Of a stretch of 64,000 nt of DNA, positions 55,063 through 63,964 are shown one piece after another. The notes beneath the pieces were generated by a model. That model did no database searches. It saw only the letters and a program-made list of their open reading frames with translations, and was not told the DNA's origin. Every line of letters starts with the position of its first letter. Positions within the stretch are counted from its first letter, which is position 1. The stretch comes from Phocaeicola massiliensis B84634 = Timone 84634 = DSM 17679 = JCM 13223 (GTDB lineage: Bacteria; Bacteroidota; Bacteroidia; Bacteroidales; Bacteroidaceae). The DNA is taken from assembly GCF_000382445.1 (NCBI RefSeq), contig NZ_KB905472.1, positions 498,776 through 562,775 of the forward strand. The letters are read 5' to 3'. The position numbers and the translations under genes are program-made.

Positions 55063-57321
55063 ATGACTATGATACGAAAACTGAGTATTTTGACCGGTGC
55101 CGCATTGTTTTCTTTGCTGACTGCAATGGCGCAAAAAGAACCGGCCGATTATGTAAATCCTTTTGTGGGGACTACTAATTATGGGACAACTAATCCCGGT
55201 GCGCTTTGTCCGCAGGGAATGATGTCGGTCACACCTCTCAATGTGTTGGGGGCTGTTCCCGAAAATAAGATTAACAAGGATAGTACCTGGTGGTCTACTC
55301 CTTACGAGTTTAATAATAAGTATATGACGGGATTTGCTCATGTCAACCTGAGTGGTGTGGGTTGCCCCGAATTAGGCTCTTTGTTGCTGATGCCGACCAC
55401 CGGAAAGCTGAATGTTGATTTTAATACTTACGGAAGTGTGTACAGCAATGAATCGGCTACTCCCGGCTATTATACCAATGTATTGGATAAGTATAATGTG
55501 AAGTGCGAAGTGACTGCTACTCCCCGCACCAGTATGGCACGTTTCACTTTTCCGGCAGGACAAAGCAATATCTTATTAAATTTGGGTGAAGGATTGACAA
55601 ACGAGAGTGGTGCTACAGTGCGTTTTGTCAATGACCGTGAGATTGAAGGAACCAAATTGCTGGGTACTTTTTGTTATAATCCGCAAGCTGTATTCCCGAT
55701 ATATTTTGTGATGCGCATTAATAAAGTTCCGGCAAAGCGCGGCTACTGGAAAATGATGCGTCCGATGGGTGTGGAAGCACAGTGGGATGACACGGCAGGC
55801 AAGTATAAACTTTACACTTCCTATACAAAGGAAATGAGTGGTGACGATGTCGGTGCATGGTTTACTTTTGACTCAACAGTGAGCGAAACGATAGAAGTCA
55901 GCATGGGGGTATCCTTTGTGAGCATTGAGAATGCACGTTTGAATCTGGAAAAGGAGCAACCGTTCGGAACCACCTTCGACAAGCTGCGTGCCGAAGCGCG
56001 TAAGATGTGGAATGATGACCTTTCACGTGTCACAGTCAAAGGCGGAACTGAAGAACAAAAAGGAGTATTCTATACAGCCATGTATCATACCCTTATTCAT
56101 CCGAATATCCTTCAGGACGTTAGCGGTCAATATCCGCAGATGGAAGGTGATAAGATTCTGACTACCAACCGTAACCGTTATACTGTATTTTCATTGTGGG
56201 ATACATACCGCAACGTACACCAACTGATGACATTAGTGTATCCTGAGCGCCAGATGGATATGATTCATACCATGCTCGGCATGTATAAGGAACATGGATG
56301 GTTTCCCAAATGGGAACTTTACGGACGTGAGACACTGACAATGGAAGGCGATCCTTCTATTCCGGTTATCGTGGACAGTTGGATGAAAGGTCTTCAGGAC
56401 TTCGACATCAACTTGGCATATAAAGGAATGTATAAGTCTGCCACTACTCCGGGTAAGGATAACCTGATGCGCCCGGATAATGATGACTATATGGCAAAGG
56501 GATATGTGCCGATGGAAAGCCAATATGATAATTCTGTTTCACATGCCCTGGAATATTATGTGGCAGATTATGCGTTGTCTACTTTGGCTGAAGAATTGGG
56601 AAAGAAAGAAGATGCCAAGTTGTTCCGCAAACGTTCCATGGGTTATAAGAATTATTTCTGCAAAGAGTTTGGTACTCTTCGTCCCATTACGAAGGAAGGC
56701 AGATTTTATGAACCGTTCGATCCCAAAGAAGGAGCAAACTTTGCACCCAGTCCCGGTTTCCATGAAGGAAATGCATGGAATTACACATTCTTTGTTCCTC
56801 ATGATATTAAAGGGCTGACAAAATTGATGGGCGGTGACAAGAAGTTTGTAGATAAGCTGCAAAGTGTGTTCGATGAAGGAAATTATGATCCCGCCAACGA
56901 ACCCGACATTGCTTATCCGTACTTATTCAGCCGTTTCAAAGGCGAAGAATGGCGTACCCAGAAATTGGTAAAAGAGTTGTTGGCCAAACACTTTACTACC
57001 AAACCCGACGGTATTCCCGGAAATGATGATACAGGTACTATGTCTACATGGGCTATCTTCAGCATGATGGGATTGTATCCTGATTGTCCCGGTGTACCCG
57101 AATATACATTAACTACTCCGACTTTTGATGAGGTAACTATTAAGCTTGATCCTGAATATTGGGGTAAAGATAAACTGGTTATCAAAAAAGAAGGCCATGG
57201 AGATTACATCAAGGAAATCAGATTAGGAAATAAGAAAGTGAACAAATACCTTATTTCTCATGATGACTTGATAAAGGCGGGAGAGATTACTTTTGTTGTT
57301 ACAGACCATATCAATAAATAA
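55063..57321 (+). CDS. GH92 alpha-mannosidase
   Basis: 752 residues. Signal peptide to about residue 24 (TAMAQ); a second ATG at 55069 could also be used. GH92 features: YVNPFVGTTNYGTTNPGA, GFAHVNLSGVGCPELG, YTVFSLWDTYRNVHQL, METSY-like MEGDPSIPVI and GNDDTGTMSTWAIFSMMGLYP with the Asp residues used as base. Calcium-dependent exo-alpha-mannosidases of this family trim N-glycans. Linkage specificity cannot be read here. Confidence 0.94.
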   Translation: MTMIRKLSILTGAALFSLLTAMAQKEPADYVNPFVGTTNYGTTNPGALCPQGMMSVTPLNVLGAVPENKINKDSTWWSTPYEFNNKYMTGFAHVNLSGVGCPELGSLLLMPTTGKLNVDFNTYGSVYSNESATPGYYTNVLDKYNVKCEVTATPRTSMARFTFPAGQSNILLNLGEGLTNESGATVRFVNDREIEGTKLLGTFCYNPQAVFPIYFVMRINKVPAKRGYWKMMRPMGVEAQWDDTAGKYKLYTSYTKEMSGDDVGAWFTFDSTVSETIEVSMGVSFVSIENARLNLEKEQPFGTTFDKLRAEARKMWNDDLSRVTVKGGTEEQKGVFYTAMYHTLIHPNILQDVSGQYPQMEGDKILTTNRNRYTVFSLWDTYRNVHQLMTLVYPERQMDMIHTMLGMYKEHGWFPKWELYGRETLTMEGDPSIPVIVDSWMKGLQDFDINLAYKGMYKSATTPGKDNLMRPDNDDYMAKGYVPMESQYDNSVSHALEYYVADYALSTLAEELGKKEDAKLFRKRSMGYKNYFCKEFGTLRPITKEGRFYEPFDPKEGANFAPSPGFHEGNAWNYTFFVPHDIKGLTKLMGGDKKFVDKLQSVFDEGNYDPANEPDIAYPYLFSRFKGEEWRTQKLVKELLAKHFTTKPDGIPGNDDTGTMSTWAIFSMMGLYPDCPGVPEYTLTTPTFDEVTIKLDPEYWGKDKLVIKKEGHGDYIKEIRLGNKKVNKYLISHDDLIKAGEITFVVTDHINK

Positions 57322-57329
57322 GAAAAACT

Positions 57330-59834
57330 ATGAATACTAAACGATTTTTATGTGCCGCATTGGGAGCTATCTGTTCCCTTGCTTTCATGCAAGCGCAGGT
57401 AAGAACCGAGCAGACCTTTGAAAAAGGGTGGAAGTTCACTCGTGAAGACAATGCAGACTTTGCGAAGCCCGGATTTAATGATGCCAAGTGGCAGAATGTC
57501 ACCGTCCCTCACGACTGGGCTATCTACGGGCCATTCAGTATAAATAATGATAAGCAGGAGATGGCAATTACCCAGGACGGACAAACAGAAGCAATGGAAC
57601 ATGCCGGACGTACCGGCGGGCTTCCTTTTGTGGGAACAGGGTGGTATCGCCTCAATTTTGATGCTCCTTCTTTTGAGAAAGGCAAGAAAGCTACATTGAT
57701 ATTTGACGGTGCCATGAGTCATGCCCGTGTATATATCAACGGACAAGAGGCAGGATACTGGCCTTATGGCTATAATTCGTTTTATGTGGATGCCACTCCT
57801 TATCTGAAACCGGGAGAGAAAAACGAACTGGCAGTCCGCCTGGAAAACGAACGTGAATCTTCACGCTGGTATCCCGGGGCAGGATTGTATCGCAATGTAC
57901 ATTTGGTGGTGACAGAAGATGTACATATTCCCACATGGGGAACGGTTATCACAACTCCCGTTGTAGAGGACGGTTTCGCAAGAGTTAATGTGAAGACCGA
58001 TTTAGTGATGCCTGAAGGAAAAAACGTCGGTAATTACCGCATTGTAACTGAAATTCTGAACCCCGAAGGAAAGAGAATTTCTTCGGATGACAGACCGGGA
58101 GATAAACTGGACGGGAATTTCTTTAATCAGAATTTTGTTGTGTACCGTCCTTCTTTATGGTCGCCTGAAAATCCGGCATTGTATACCGCAGTTTCCAAAG
58201 TATACGATGGAGAGACATTGAAGGATGAATATACGACTCGTTTTGGTATCCGTACATTGGAGATTATCCCTGACAAGGGCTTCTTCCTGAATGGTAAACT
58301 GACAAAATTCAAAGGCGTTTGTAATCACCATGATTTAGGTCCTTTGGGAGGAGCGGTAAATGATGCGGCCATCCGCCGCCAAATCCGTATCTTGAAGGAT
58401 ATGGGCTGTAACGCTATCCGTACTTCTCACAATATGCCTGCTCCTGAACTGGTAGAGGCGTGTGATGAAATGGGTATGATGTTGATGCCGGAATCATTTG
58501 ATGAATGGAAATCGGCAAAAATGGCGAATGGCTATCACAAGATATTCGATGAGTGGGTTGAGAAAGACCTGGTAAATCTTATTCGTCACTATCGCAATAA
58601 TCCGAGTGTTGTGATGTGGTGTATCGGTAATGAAGTGCCCGACCAATGGAATGGAAATAACGGACCTAAACTTTCACGTATGTTGCAGGATATCTGTCAT
58701 CGCGAAGACCCGACCCGTCCGGTCACTCAGGGTATGGATGCTCCAGATGCTGTAGTCAACAATAATATGGCGGCTACTATGGACATAGCCGGATTCAATT
58801 ATCGTCCCCACAAGTATCCCGAAAACTATAAGAAGCTGCCGCAACAGATTGTTTTGGGCAGTGAGACTGCTTCTACTGTCAGCTCTCGCGGTGTGTATAA
58901 ATTCCCTGTGACGCGTCAGGCCATGAAGAAGTATGACGACCATCAGTCTTCATCATACGATGTGGAACACTGCGGATGGTCTAACTTGCCCGAAGACGAC
59001 TGGATTTGGCATGATGACAAACCATGGGCTATCGGAGAATTTGTATGGACAGGTTTTGATTATCTGGGCGAGCCGACACCTTATTATACTGATTGGCCCA
59101 GTCACTCTTCTTTATTTGGCATCATTGACCTTGCCGGTCTGCCGAAAGACCGTTACTATCTCTACCGCAGCCATTGGAATAAGGATGAAGAGACTCTTCA
59201 TATCCTTCCTCATTGGACATGGCCGGGACGGGAAGGAGAAGTTACTCCGATTTTTGTCTATACCAACTATCCTTCGGCAGAAGTGTTTATCAACGGTAAG
59301 AGTCAGGGTAAGCGTACCAAAGACTTGAGCGTTACTCCTGAAAATAGTGCTGATTCAGCATCTACAGCCAACTTTAAACGCCAGCAACGTTATCGCCTGA
59401 TGTGGATGGATACGAAGTATGAACCGGGAACAGTAAAAGTAGTGGCTTATAATGACAAAGGAGAAGCTGTTGCCGAAAAGGAAATTCACACTGCCGGCAA
59501 GCCCGACCATATCGAACTGGTAGCCGACCGTAACGAAATCAAGGCAGATGGTAAGGACTTGTCATTTGTAACTGTAAGAGTAGTAGACAAGGACGGTAAT
59601 TTGTGCCCTGATGCTCAACATCTTATCAAATATTCGGTGAAAGGGGCAGGAACTTATCGTGCCGGAGCTAATGGCGACCCTACATCAATAGAGCTTTTCC
59701 ATCTTCCACAGATGAAAGTTTTCAATGGAATGATGACCGCCATTGTCCAAAGTACCGATAAGCCGGGCGAAATAACATTGACCGCAACCGGTAAAGGACT
59801 TAAATCAGGTAAGTTGGTTTTAATGAGTAAGTAA
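57330..59834 (+). CDS. GH2 beta-galactosidase
   Basis: 834 residues with signal peptide (to about residue 22, FMQA-Q). GH2 N-domain (FEKGWKFTREDNADF, VTVPHDWAI), Ig-like domain, barrel with NHHDLGPLGGAV, acid/base Glu in WCIGNEVPDQW and nucleophile region GEFVWTGFDYLGE, then C-terminal Ig-like modules (KPDHIELVADRNEIKADG). It removes terminal beta-galactose exposed after sialidase action. Last gene before the terminator at 59864. Confidence 0.93.
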   Translation: MNTKRFLCAALGAICSLAFMQAQVRTEQTFEKGWKFTREDNADFAKPGFNDAKWQNVTVPHDWAIYGPFSINNDKQEMAITQDGQTEAMEHAGRTGGLPFVGTGWYRLNFDAPSFEKGKKATLIFDGAMSHARVYINGQEAGYWPYGYNSFYVDATPYLKPGEKNELAVRLENERESSRWYPGAGLYRNVHLVVTEDVHIPTWGTVITTPVVEDGFARVNVKTDLVMPEGKNVGNYRIVTEILNPEGKRISSDDRPGDKLDGNFFNQNFVVYRPSLWSPENPALYTAVSKVYDGETLKDEYTTRFGIRTLEIIPDKGFFLNGKLTKFKGVCNHHDLGPLGGAVNDAAIRRQIRILKDMGCNAIRTSHNMPAPELVEACDEMGMMLMPESFDEWKSAKMANGYHKIFDEWVEKDLVNLIRHYRNNPSVVMWCIGNEVPDQWNGNNGPKLSRMLQDICHREDPTRPVTQGMDAPDAVVNNNMAATMDIAGFNYRPHKYPENYKKLPQQIVLGSETASTVSSRGVYKFPVTRQAMKKYDDHQSSSYDVEHCGWSNLPEDDWIWHDDKPWAIGEFVWTGFDYLGEPTPYYTDWPSHSSLFGIIDLAGLPKDRYYLYRSHWNKDEETLHILPHWTWPGREGEVTPIFVYTNYPSAEVFINGKSQGKRTKDLSVTPENSADSASTANFKRQQRYRLMWMDTKYEPGTVKVVAYNDKGEAVAEKEIHTAGKPDHIELVADRNEIKADGKDLSFVTVRVVDKDGNLCPDAQHLIKYSVKGAGTYRAGANGDPTSIELFHLPQMKVFNGMMTAIVQSTDKPGEITLTATGKGLKSGKLVLMSK

Positions 59835-59863
59835 AGAGATTTGTTTAAATTCCCTCTATCTGT

Positions 59864-59895
59864 GCCCCGCTTGATTTTATTAAGCGGGGCTTTTT
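59864..59895 (+). terminator. Terminator of the glycan-degrading operon
   Basis: GCCCCGCTT (59864-59872), 9-nt loop, AAGCGGGGC (59882-59890), TTTTT. Perfect GC-rich stem. Confidence 0.9.
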
Positions 59896-59953
59896 ATATT
59901 AAAATAGTTAGAAAATAATTCGGGATATCTGCAGTTAGCTCTGAAAAAGTTGC

Positions 59954-59961
59954 TAAATTTG
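59954..59961 (+). promoter_or_regulatory. -7 box for nagA
   Basis: TAAATTTG lies between the operon terminator and the nagA start at 60013. The -33 box is not clear. Confidence 0.45.
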
Positions 59962-60012
59962 TTCCCATATTTAATATGCTGTTTAGAAATCTTAATATTT
60001 TATTACTATATT

Positions 60013-61176
60013 ATGTTGACCCAAATCATAAACGCGAAGATACTTACCCCTCAGGGATGGTTAAAGGACGGTTCGGTCCTGATGCGTGACAACAAAATTT
60101 TAGAAGTAACAAATTGTGACCTGGCTGTTATCGGAGCTGAACTGATTGACGCCAAAGGTATGTATGTAGTTCCCGGCGGTGTGGAAATCCACGTTCATGG
60201 CGGTGGTGGCGGAGACTTTATGGAAGGTACCGAAGAGGCTTTCCGTACAGCTGTTAACGCCCACATGAAACACGGTACTACCAGTATTTTCCCAACTCTT
60301 TCTTCATCTACCGTGCCGATGATTGAAGCGGCTGCCGAAACCTGTACCAAGCTGATGGCAGAGCCTGACAGTCCGATACTTGGTCTTCATCTTGAAGGAC
60401 ATTACCTTAACATGAAGATGGCAGGCGGCCAGATGCCTGAAAACATAAAAGACCCGGATCCGAAGGAATATATCCCTATTGTAGAGAAGTGGGGCTGTAT
60501 CAAGCGTTGGGATGCTGCACCCGAATTGCCGGGTGCCATGCAGTTTGGTAAGTATATCACAGGAAAAGGCATCTTGGCTTCTGTGGCACATACACAAGCC
60601 GAATATGAAGATATCCGTGCAGCCTGGGAGTCCGGTTATTCTCATGCTACACATTTCTATAATGCGATGCCGGGCTTCCATAAGCGTCGTGAGTATAAAT
60701 ATGAAGGTACAGTAGAAAGTATCTATCTGATAGACGATATGACAGTGGAAGTGGTAGCCGATGGTATTCATGTTCCTCCTACTATCTTGCGCCTGATATA
60801 TAAGATTAAGGGTGTGGAACGTGCTTGTGTTATTACCGATGCTTTGGCATGTGCCGCCAGTGAAAGCAATGTAGCTTTTGACCCTCGTGTCATTATCGAG
60901 GATGGTGTGTGCAAATTGGCCGACCGTTCTGCTTTGGCAGGCAGTGTGGCTACCATGGACCGTTTGATCCGTACCTTGGTGCAAAAGGCAGAAATCCCAT
61001 TGGAAGATGCTGTCCGTATGGCTTCGGAAACTCCGTCCAAGATTATGGGAGTATATGACCGCAAGGGCTCACTTCAGAAAGGCAAAGATGCCGATATCTT
61101 GATTCTTGACCAGGACTTGAATATCCGTGCCGTATGGGCAATGGGCAAGCTGGTAGAAGGAACTTATACTTTGTAA
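60013..61176 (+). CDS. nagA: N-acetylglucosamine-6-phosphate deacetylase
   Basis: 387 residues from ATG 60013; the longer in-frame start at 59950 would place the -7 box in the coding region and adds a hydrophobic leader unsuited to this cytoplasmic enzyme. Amidohydrolase motifs: EIHVHGGGGGD, LHLEGHYL, VAHTQAE and SHATHFYNAMPG, DALACAA with the catalytic Asp, LAGSVATMD. It converts GlcNAc-6-P to glucosamine-6-P, taking up the products of the upstream hexosaminidases. Confidence 0.95.
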   Translation: MLTQIINAKILTPQGWLKDGSVLMRDNKILEVTNCDLAVIGAELIDAKGMYVVPGGVEIHVHGGGGGDFMEGTEEAFRTAVNAHMKHGTTSIFPTLSSSTVPMIEAAAETCTKLMAEPDSPILGLHLEGHYLNMKMAGGQMPENIKDPDPKEYIPIVEKWGCIKRWDAAPELPGAMQFGKYITGKGILASVAHTQAEYEDIRAAWESGYSHATHFYNAMPGFHKRREYKYEGTVESIYLIDDMTVEVVADGIHVPPTILRLIYKIKGVERACVITDALACAASESNVAFDPRVIIEDGVCKLADRSALAGSVATMDRLIRTLVQKAEIPLEDAVRMASETPSKIMGVYDRKGSLQKGKDADILILDQDLNIRAVWAMGKLVEGTYTL

Positions 61177-61211
61177 GAACCGGCTGAATAAGAACGGAAA
61201 CAGGACTTTAT

Positions 61212-61282
61212 AAAATCTCCTTTCACACCAAACGGATTATAATTCTATTGATTTACAATTTGTTACGGTGAAAGGAGATTTT
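61212..61282 (+). repeat. 15-bp perfect inverted repeat with 41-bp loop after nagA
   Basis: AAAATCTCCTTTCAC (61212-61226) and its exact complement (61268-61282). A T-rich sequence (TTCTTTAATT) follows. It may be a long-loop terminator or a structured 3' region. Confidence 0.6.
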
Positions 61283-61354
61283 CTTTAATTATAAAAACAA
61301 TGCATTATGAACAAATATTTCTTTAGGTTTTCATTCTATTTTTTCATGGCAGTT

Positions 61355-61371
61355 CAGTGGTAAAACCACTG
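61355..61371. terminator. Short hairpin between nagA and the ABC transporter genes
   Basis: CAGTGGT (61355-61361), AAA, ACCACTG (61365-61371). Moderate T content follows on the plus strand. It may end readthrough from nagA; weak as a true terminator. Confidence 0.4.
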
Positions 61372-61399
61372 TTATGTTTGTTTCATCATGATAGATGAA

Positions 61400-62053
61400 T
61401 CAGCTTTTAGTATTGCATAATATATCTTCTTCTATCTCTTCTGTTGTTTCTTCATGGTATTCTTTGTAAATAACCCCTTCGTTCAGATAGTGGATAATAT
61501 CACATATTTCCCTTAGCGAGGCAATGAGATGTGAGGAAATTATCACCGTCTTTTCTTTTGCTTTCAGTTGCCGGATGAGTCTTTTCATCAGGATACATCC
61601 CTTCAAGTCCACCCCATTGAACGGCTCGTCAAGAATAAATACGTCATTGTCTTGCAACAATAATGCCATAAATCCCAGTTTCTTTTTCATTCCGGTAGAA
61701 TATTCGGCAGCATACCTGTCAAGGGGCAGTTGGAAAATTTCATTTAAATGTTGAATGGTGGGTGTATTGACCGGCAGACCTTTGGCCTTCATACAGAATT
61801 CCAAGTGTTCAAGACCCGTGATTTGGGAATAAAAGAAGCTGGATGCAGACAGATAACCTGTTTTTAAAGTTTTGCTTTTGGTTATGCTTCCGGTATAATC
61901 ATAGATTCCCATTATACAATTGAATAAAGTAGTCTTTCCGGCTCCATTCTCGCCCACCAAGCCATATATTTTTCCGGGGTGATACTCCAAATGAATGCCG
62001 TTTAATACTTTGACCTTACCGAAACTTTTATGTAAATCATTCACTTCTATCAT
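61400..62053 (-). CDS. ABC transporter ATP-binding protein
   Basis: 217 residues. Walker A GENGAGKT (34-41), signature STGMKKK (LSGGQ equivalent), Walker B with DEPFNGVD, and H-loop SSHL. The degenerate signature is typical of exporter-type ATPases found with small two-gene transporter operons. It partners the membrane protein whose gene overlaps it by 4 bp. The substrate is unknown. Confidence 0.92.
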   Translation of the reverse strand: MIEVNDLHKSFGKVKVLNGIHLEYHPGKIYGLVGENGAGKTTLFNCIMGIYDYTGSITKSKTLKTGYLSASSFFYSQITGLEHLEFCMKAKGLPVNTPTIQHLNEIFQLPLDRYAAEYSTGMKKKLGFMALLLQDNDVFILDEPFNGVDLKGCILMKRLIRQLKAKEKTVIISSHLIASLREICDIIHYLNEGVIYKEYHEETTEEIEEDILCNTKS

Positions 62054-62979
62054 AATAATCTTTTTAAGTGTTTGTGCGCATGGCAGGTCAGCAATGCTGT
62101 AAGTGCTATGTCGGATATTAAAATAATTGGAACAAAAAGAGAGCCTAAATAAAAAGGCATTAATATACTTAATTGCACAATAAACAGCAATAGGGGGGAT
62201 GGGATGATATGGCGCAACATACCGATGCCAATGGCATAAATTAAGGTGGCAGTATAATAAGATAAGAAAAAGAGGATTTCATCTTGGTCATAGGTAGACG
62301 CTATAAGCGCTAAGCTGAAAGGAATGGAGGTGATGAAAACATTCCATGCTATGCTTTTTAGTTGGAAAAGGCATAAAGTCTTGAAATTTTTGAAATGAAG
62401 AAGATATCTGTTGTCCATTGTTTGCAGATAGCCTGATGCCTGTACCAATCCCCATAGTATGAGACATATTTTGTTTATTTTTATATTTCCGTGTACGGCT
62501 CCTGCGGTTGCAAAAAGAAAGAGTAGGATATAGACCCAAAAAGATTGGCGGAACATTCGTATATATTCATAACTTCCTTTGTAAAGAAAAGGAAGACGGA
62601 CAGGCTTGTGTTCCGGTTTTATTTCTTTCAGGAAAGGTAATAAGACGGCGAACAGCCATAAGCCGATAGCGTCGGTAAATTGTCCTTTTATTATTTCTAT
62701 TCCGGCAAAAGGTAATGCGATTAAGGCGTATTCTTTTATCAGGAACACAGAAAGATGGGGCGTTAAAGTGCGTAAAAACTCTTTGTCTTTCCGGACATTA
62801 TGATAACCGGCTAATAAGAGAACGCATACCACAGGAATAGCGAAACGGTTTTCTGCCAAGAATAATATCATGATGGCAGCCACCGTTAAGATGGTAAGGA
62901 AGACTATTCTGAAGATACCCAATTCTATAACTATTCTTCCAAAATTTTTCAGACGAAGCAGCAGATACAGTTGAAACAT
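62050..62979 (-). CDS. ABC transporter membrane subunit (permease)
   Basis: 309 residues, mostly hydrophobic with about eight helices; no recognised family motif. Assigned by its coupling to the ATPase gene (4-bp ATGA overlap). An 8-bp inverted repeat and a TTCCTTTG box just upstream (63002-63040) suggest regulation by a repressor, as for YtrA-type ABC operons, but no regulator gene is in the window. Confidence 0.8.
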   Translation of the reverse strand: MFQLYLLLRLKNFGRIVIELGIFRIVFLTILTVAAIMILFLAENRFAIPVVCVLLLAGYHNVRKDKEFLRTLTPHLSVFLIKEYALIALPFAGIEIIKGQFTDAIGLWLFAVLLPFLKEIKPEHKPVRLPFLYKGSYEYIRMFRQSFWVYILLFLFATAGAVHGNIKINKICLILWGLVQASGYLQTMDNRYLLHFKNFKTLCLFQLKSIAWNVFITSIPFSLALIASTYDQDEILFFLSYYTATLIYAIGIGMLRHIIPSPLLLFIVQLSILMPFYLGSLFVPIILISDIALTALLTCHAHKHLKRLL

Positions 62980-63001
62980 AAAGTGCTTTTTTATTTTGAT
63001 T

Positions 63002-63040
63002 GAGGGTACAAAGGAATAAAATATCCGGCTAAGTACCCTC
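63002..63040. promoter_or_regulatory. Candidate operator of the ABC transporter operon
   Basis: GAGGGTAC (63002-63009) and GTACCCTC (63033-63040) form a perfect 8-bp inverted repeat; a minus-strand -7-like box TTCCTTTG overlaps the left half at 63009-63016. Confidence 0.5.
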
Positions 63041-63116
63041 TGTATTTAAAGTAGGTATTACAGGTCTGTTCTTTCAAATGCAATGATTTGTAATTTTCTT
63101 GATGTAGCAGGCTGGA

Positions 63117-63791
63117 TTACTTTTTGCGGACGTTAAAGCATTTGTCGAAAAAGTCTTTTTTATTTTTCCATGAAAAACTACTGTCCGGTCCTTTCCATAT
63201 TTCAGGAAATATCTTTTTAGTGAGTTCCACCTCTTCTTCAAGAATCGCAATATTATCAGTCATCAATGCCATGTTCAGTGCGCGGTTGATGCGGGAACCG
63301 GCATACCTGAGGCTGTCTGTAGCATATTCTTTTATGAGGATGGCATAGGCGGAATCGGCAGACCGATAATTTTTTTGGGCGGTAAGGCTGTCTCCGAAAT
63401 AATCTTCAAACATCGCTTTCATTGACCATAAGTCGGCATTGAGGGTGGATTGTTTTTCGGCTTGCCGGAGTACAGACAGAATCTCATGGTACTTTTTGCA
63501 GACTGATAAATAACTGATTCTTCCCACATATACTTTTATATTGGTAGGGTCAATGGCTAACGCGCTGTCAAGTTTGGCCCATATTTCCTTGTCGTTTATA
63601 GATATATGTTCACTGTCATTATTAAAGAAGAAAGTGCTGTCTAAAGGAGGCAACCATAGGTTCCTCGCTTCTGCTACCAGACGGTTGGCTTCTTGGGTGT
63701 GGAAGTTTTCTTCGGTAGTCACGGGGTTGGAATGGTGTTTGCATGAAACAGTAAGGGTCAATAATAAGCCAAGTAAAATAGTGGTTTTCAT
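63117..63791 (-). CDS. Hypothetical TPR-like lipoprotein
   Basis: 224 residues from ATG 63791; an earlier in-frame start at 63830 gives no better signal. Lipobox VSC (Cys17). Helical repeats around ALAIDPTNIKVYVGRISYL and LRQAEKQSTLNADLWSMKAMFEDY look like tetratricopeptide units. Minus-strand TATTTTTG at 63828-63835 is a likely -7 box. Function unknown; perhaps a scaffold at the outer membrane. Confidence 0.75.
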   Translation of the reverse strand: MKTTILLGLLLTLTVSCKHHSNPVTTEENFHTQEANRLVAEARNLWLPPLDSTFFFNNDSEHISINDKEIWAKLDSALAIDPTNIKVYVGRISYLSVCKKYHEILSVLRQAEKQSTLNADLWSMKAMFEDYFGDSLTAQKNYRSADSAYAILIKEYATDSLRYAGSRINRALNMALMTDNIAILEEEVELTKKIFPEIWKGPDSSFSWKNKKDFFDKCFNVRKK

Positions 63792-63883
63792 CAGTCTGTG
63801 TATTATGGTATTAGTTTGTTGCCAACACAAAAATAGGATAAATCTTTGGAATGACCGAGAAAAAAGGTTGAAATGTCACTGAA

Positions 63884-63964
63884 ATGAGTATCAATAAAGC
63901 GTTTGCAGTGTCCATTGAAGCCAACCGCAAAAAACAGGAAATGCAAAGGGAAGCAGTTTTATGA
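63884..63964 (+). CDS. Short reading frame, 26 residues
   Basis: ATG at 63884 to TGA at 63964, translation MSINKAFAVSIEANRKKQE and 7 more residues; basic and helical. It overlaps the next reading frame by 4 bp (ATGA), the coupling style used elsewhere in this window. No ribosome-binding site is convincing and no family is recognised. Confidence 0.35.
   Translation: MSINKAFAVSIEANRKKQEMQREAVL

Noticed and set aside
61307..61363. 18-residue hydrophobic peptide frame downstream of nagA
   Set aside because: No ribosome-binding site; its end lies in a hairpin, so it is likely chance.
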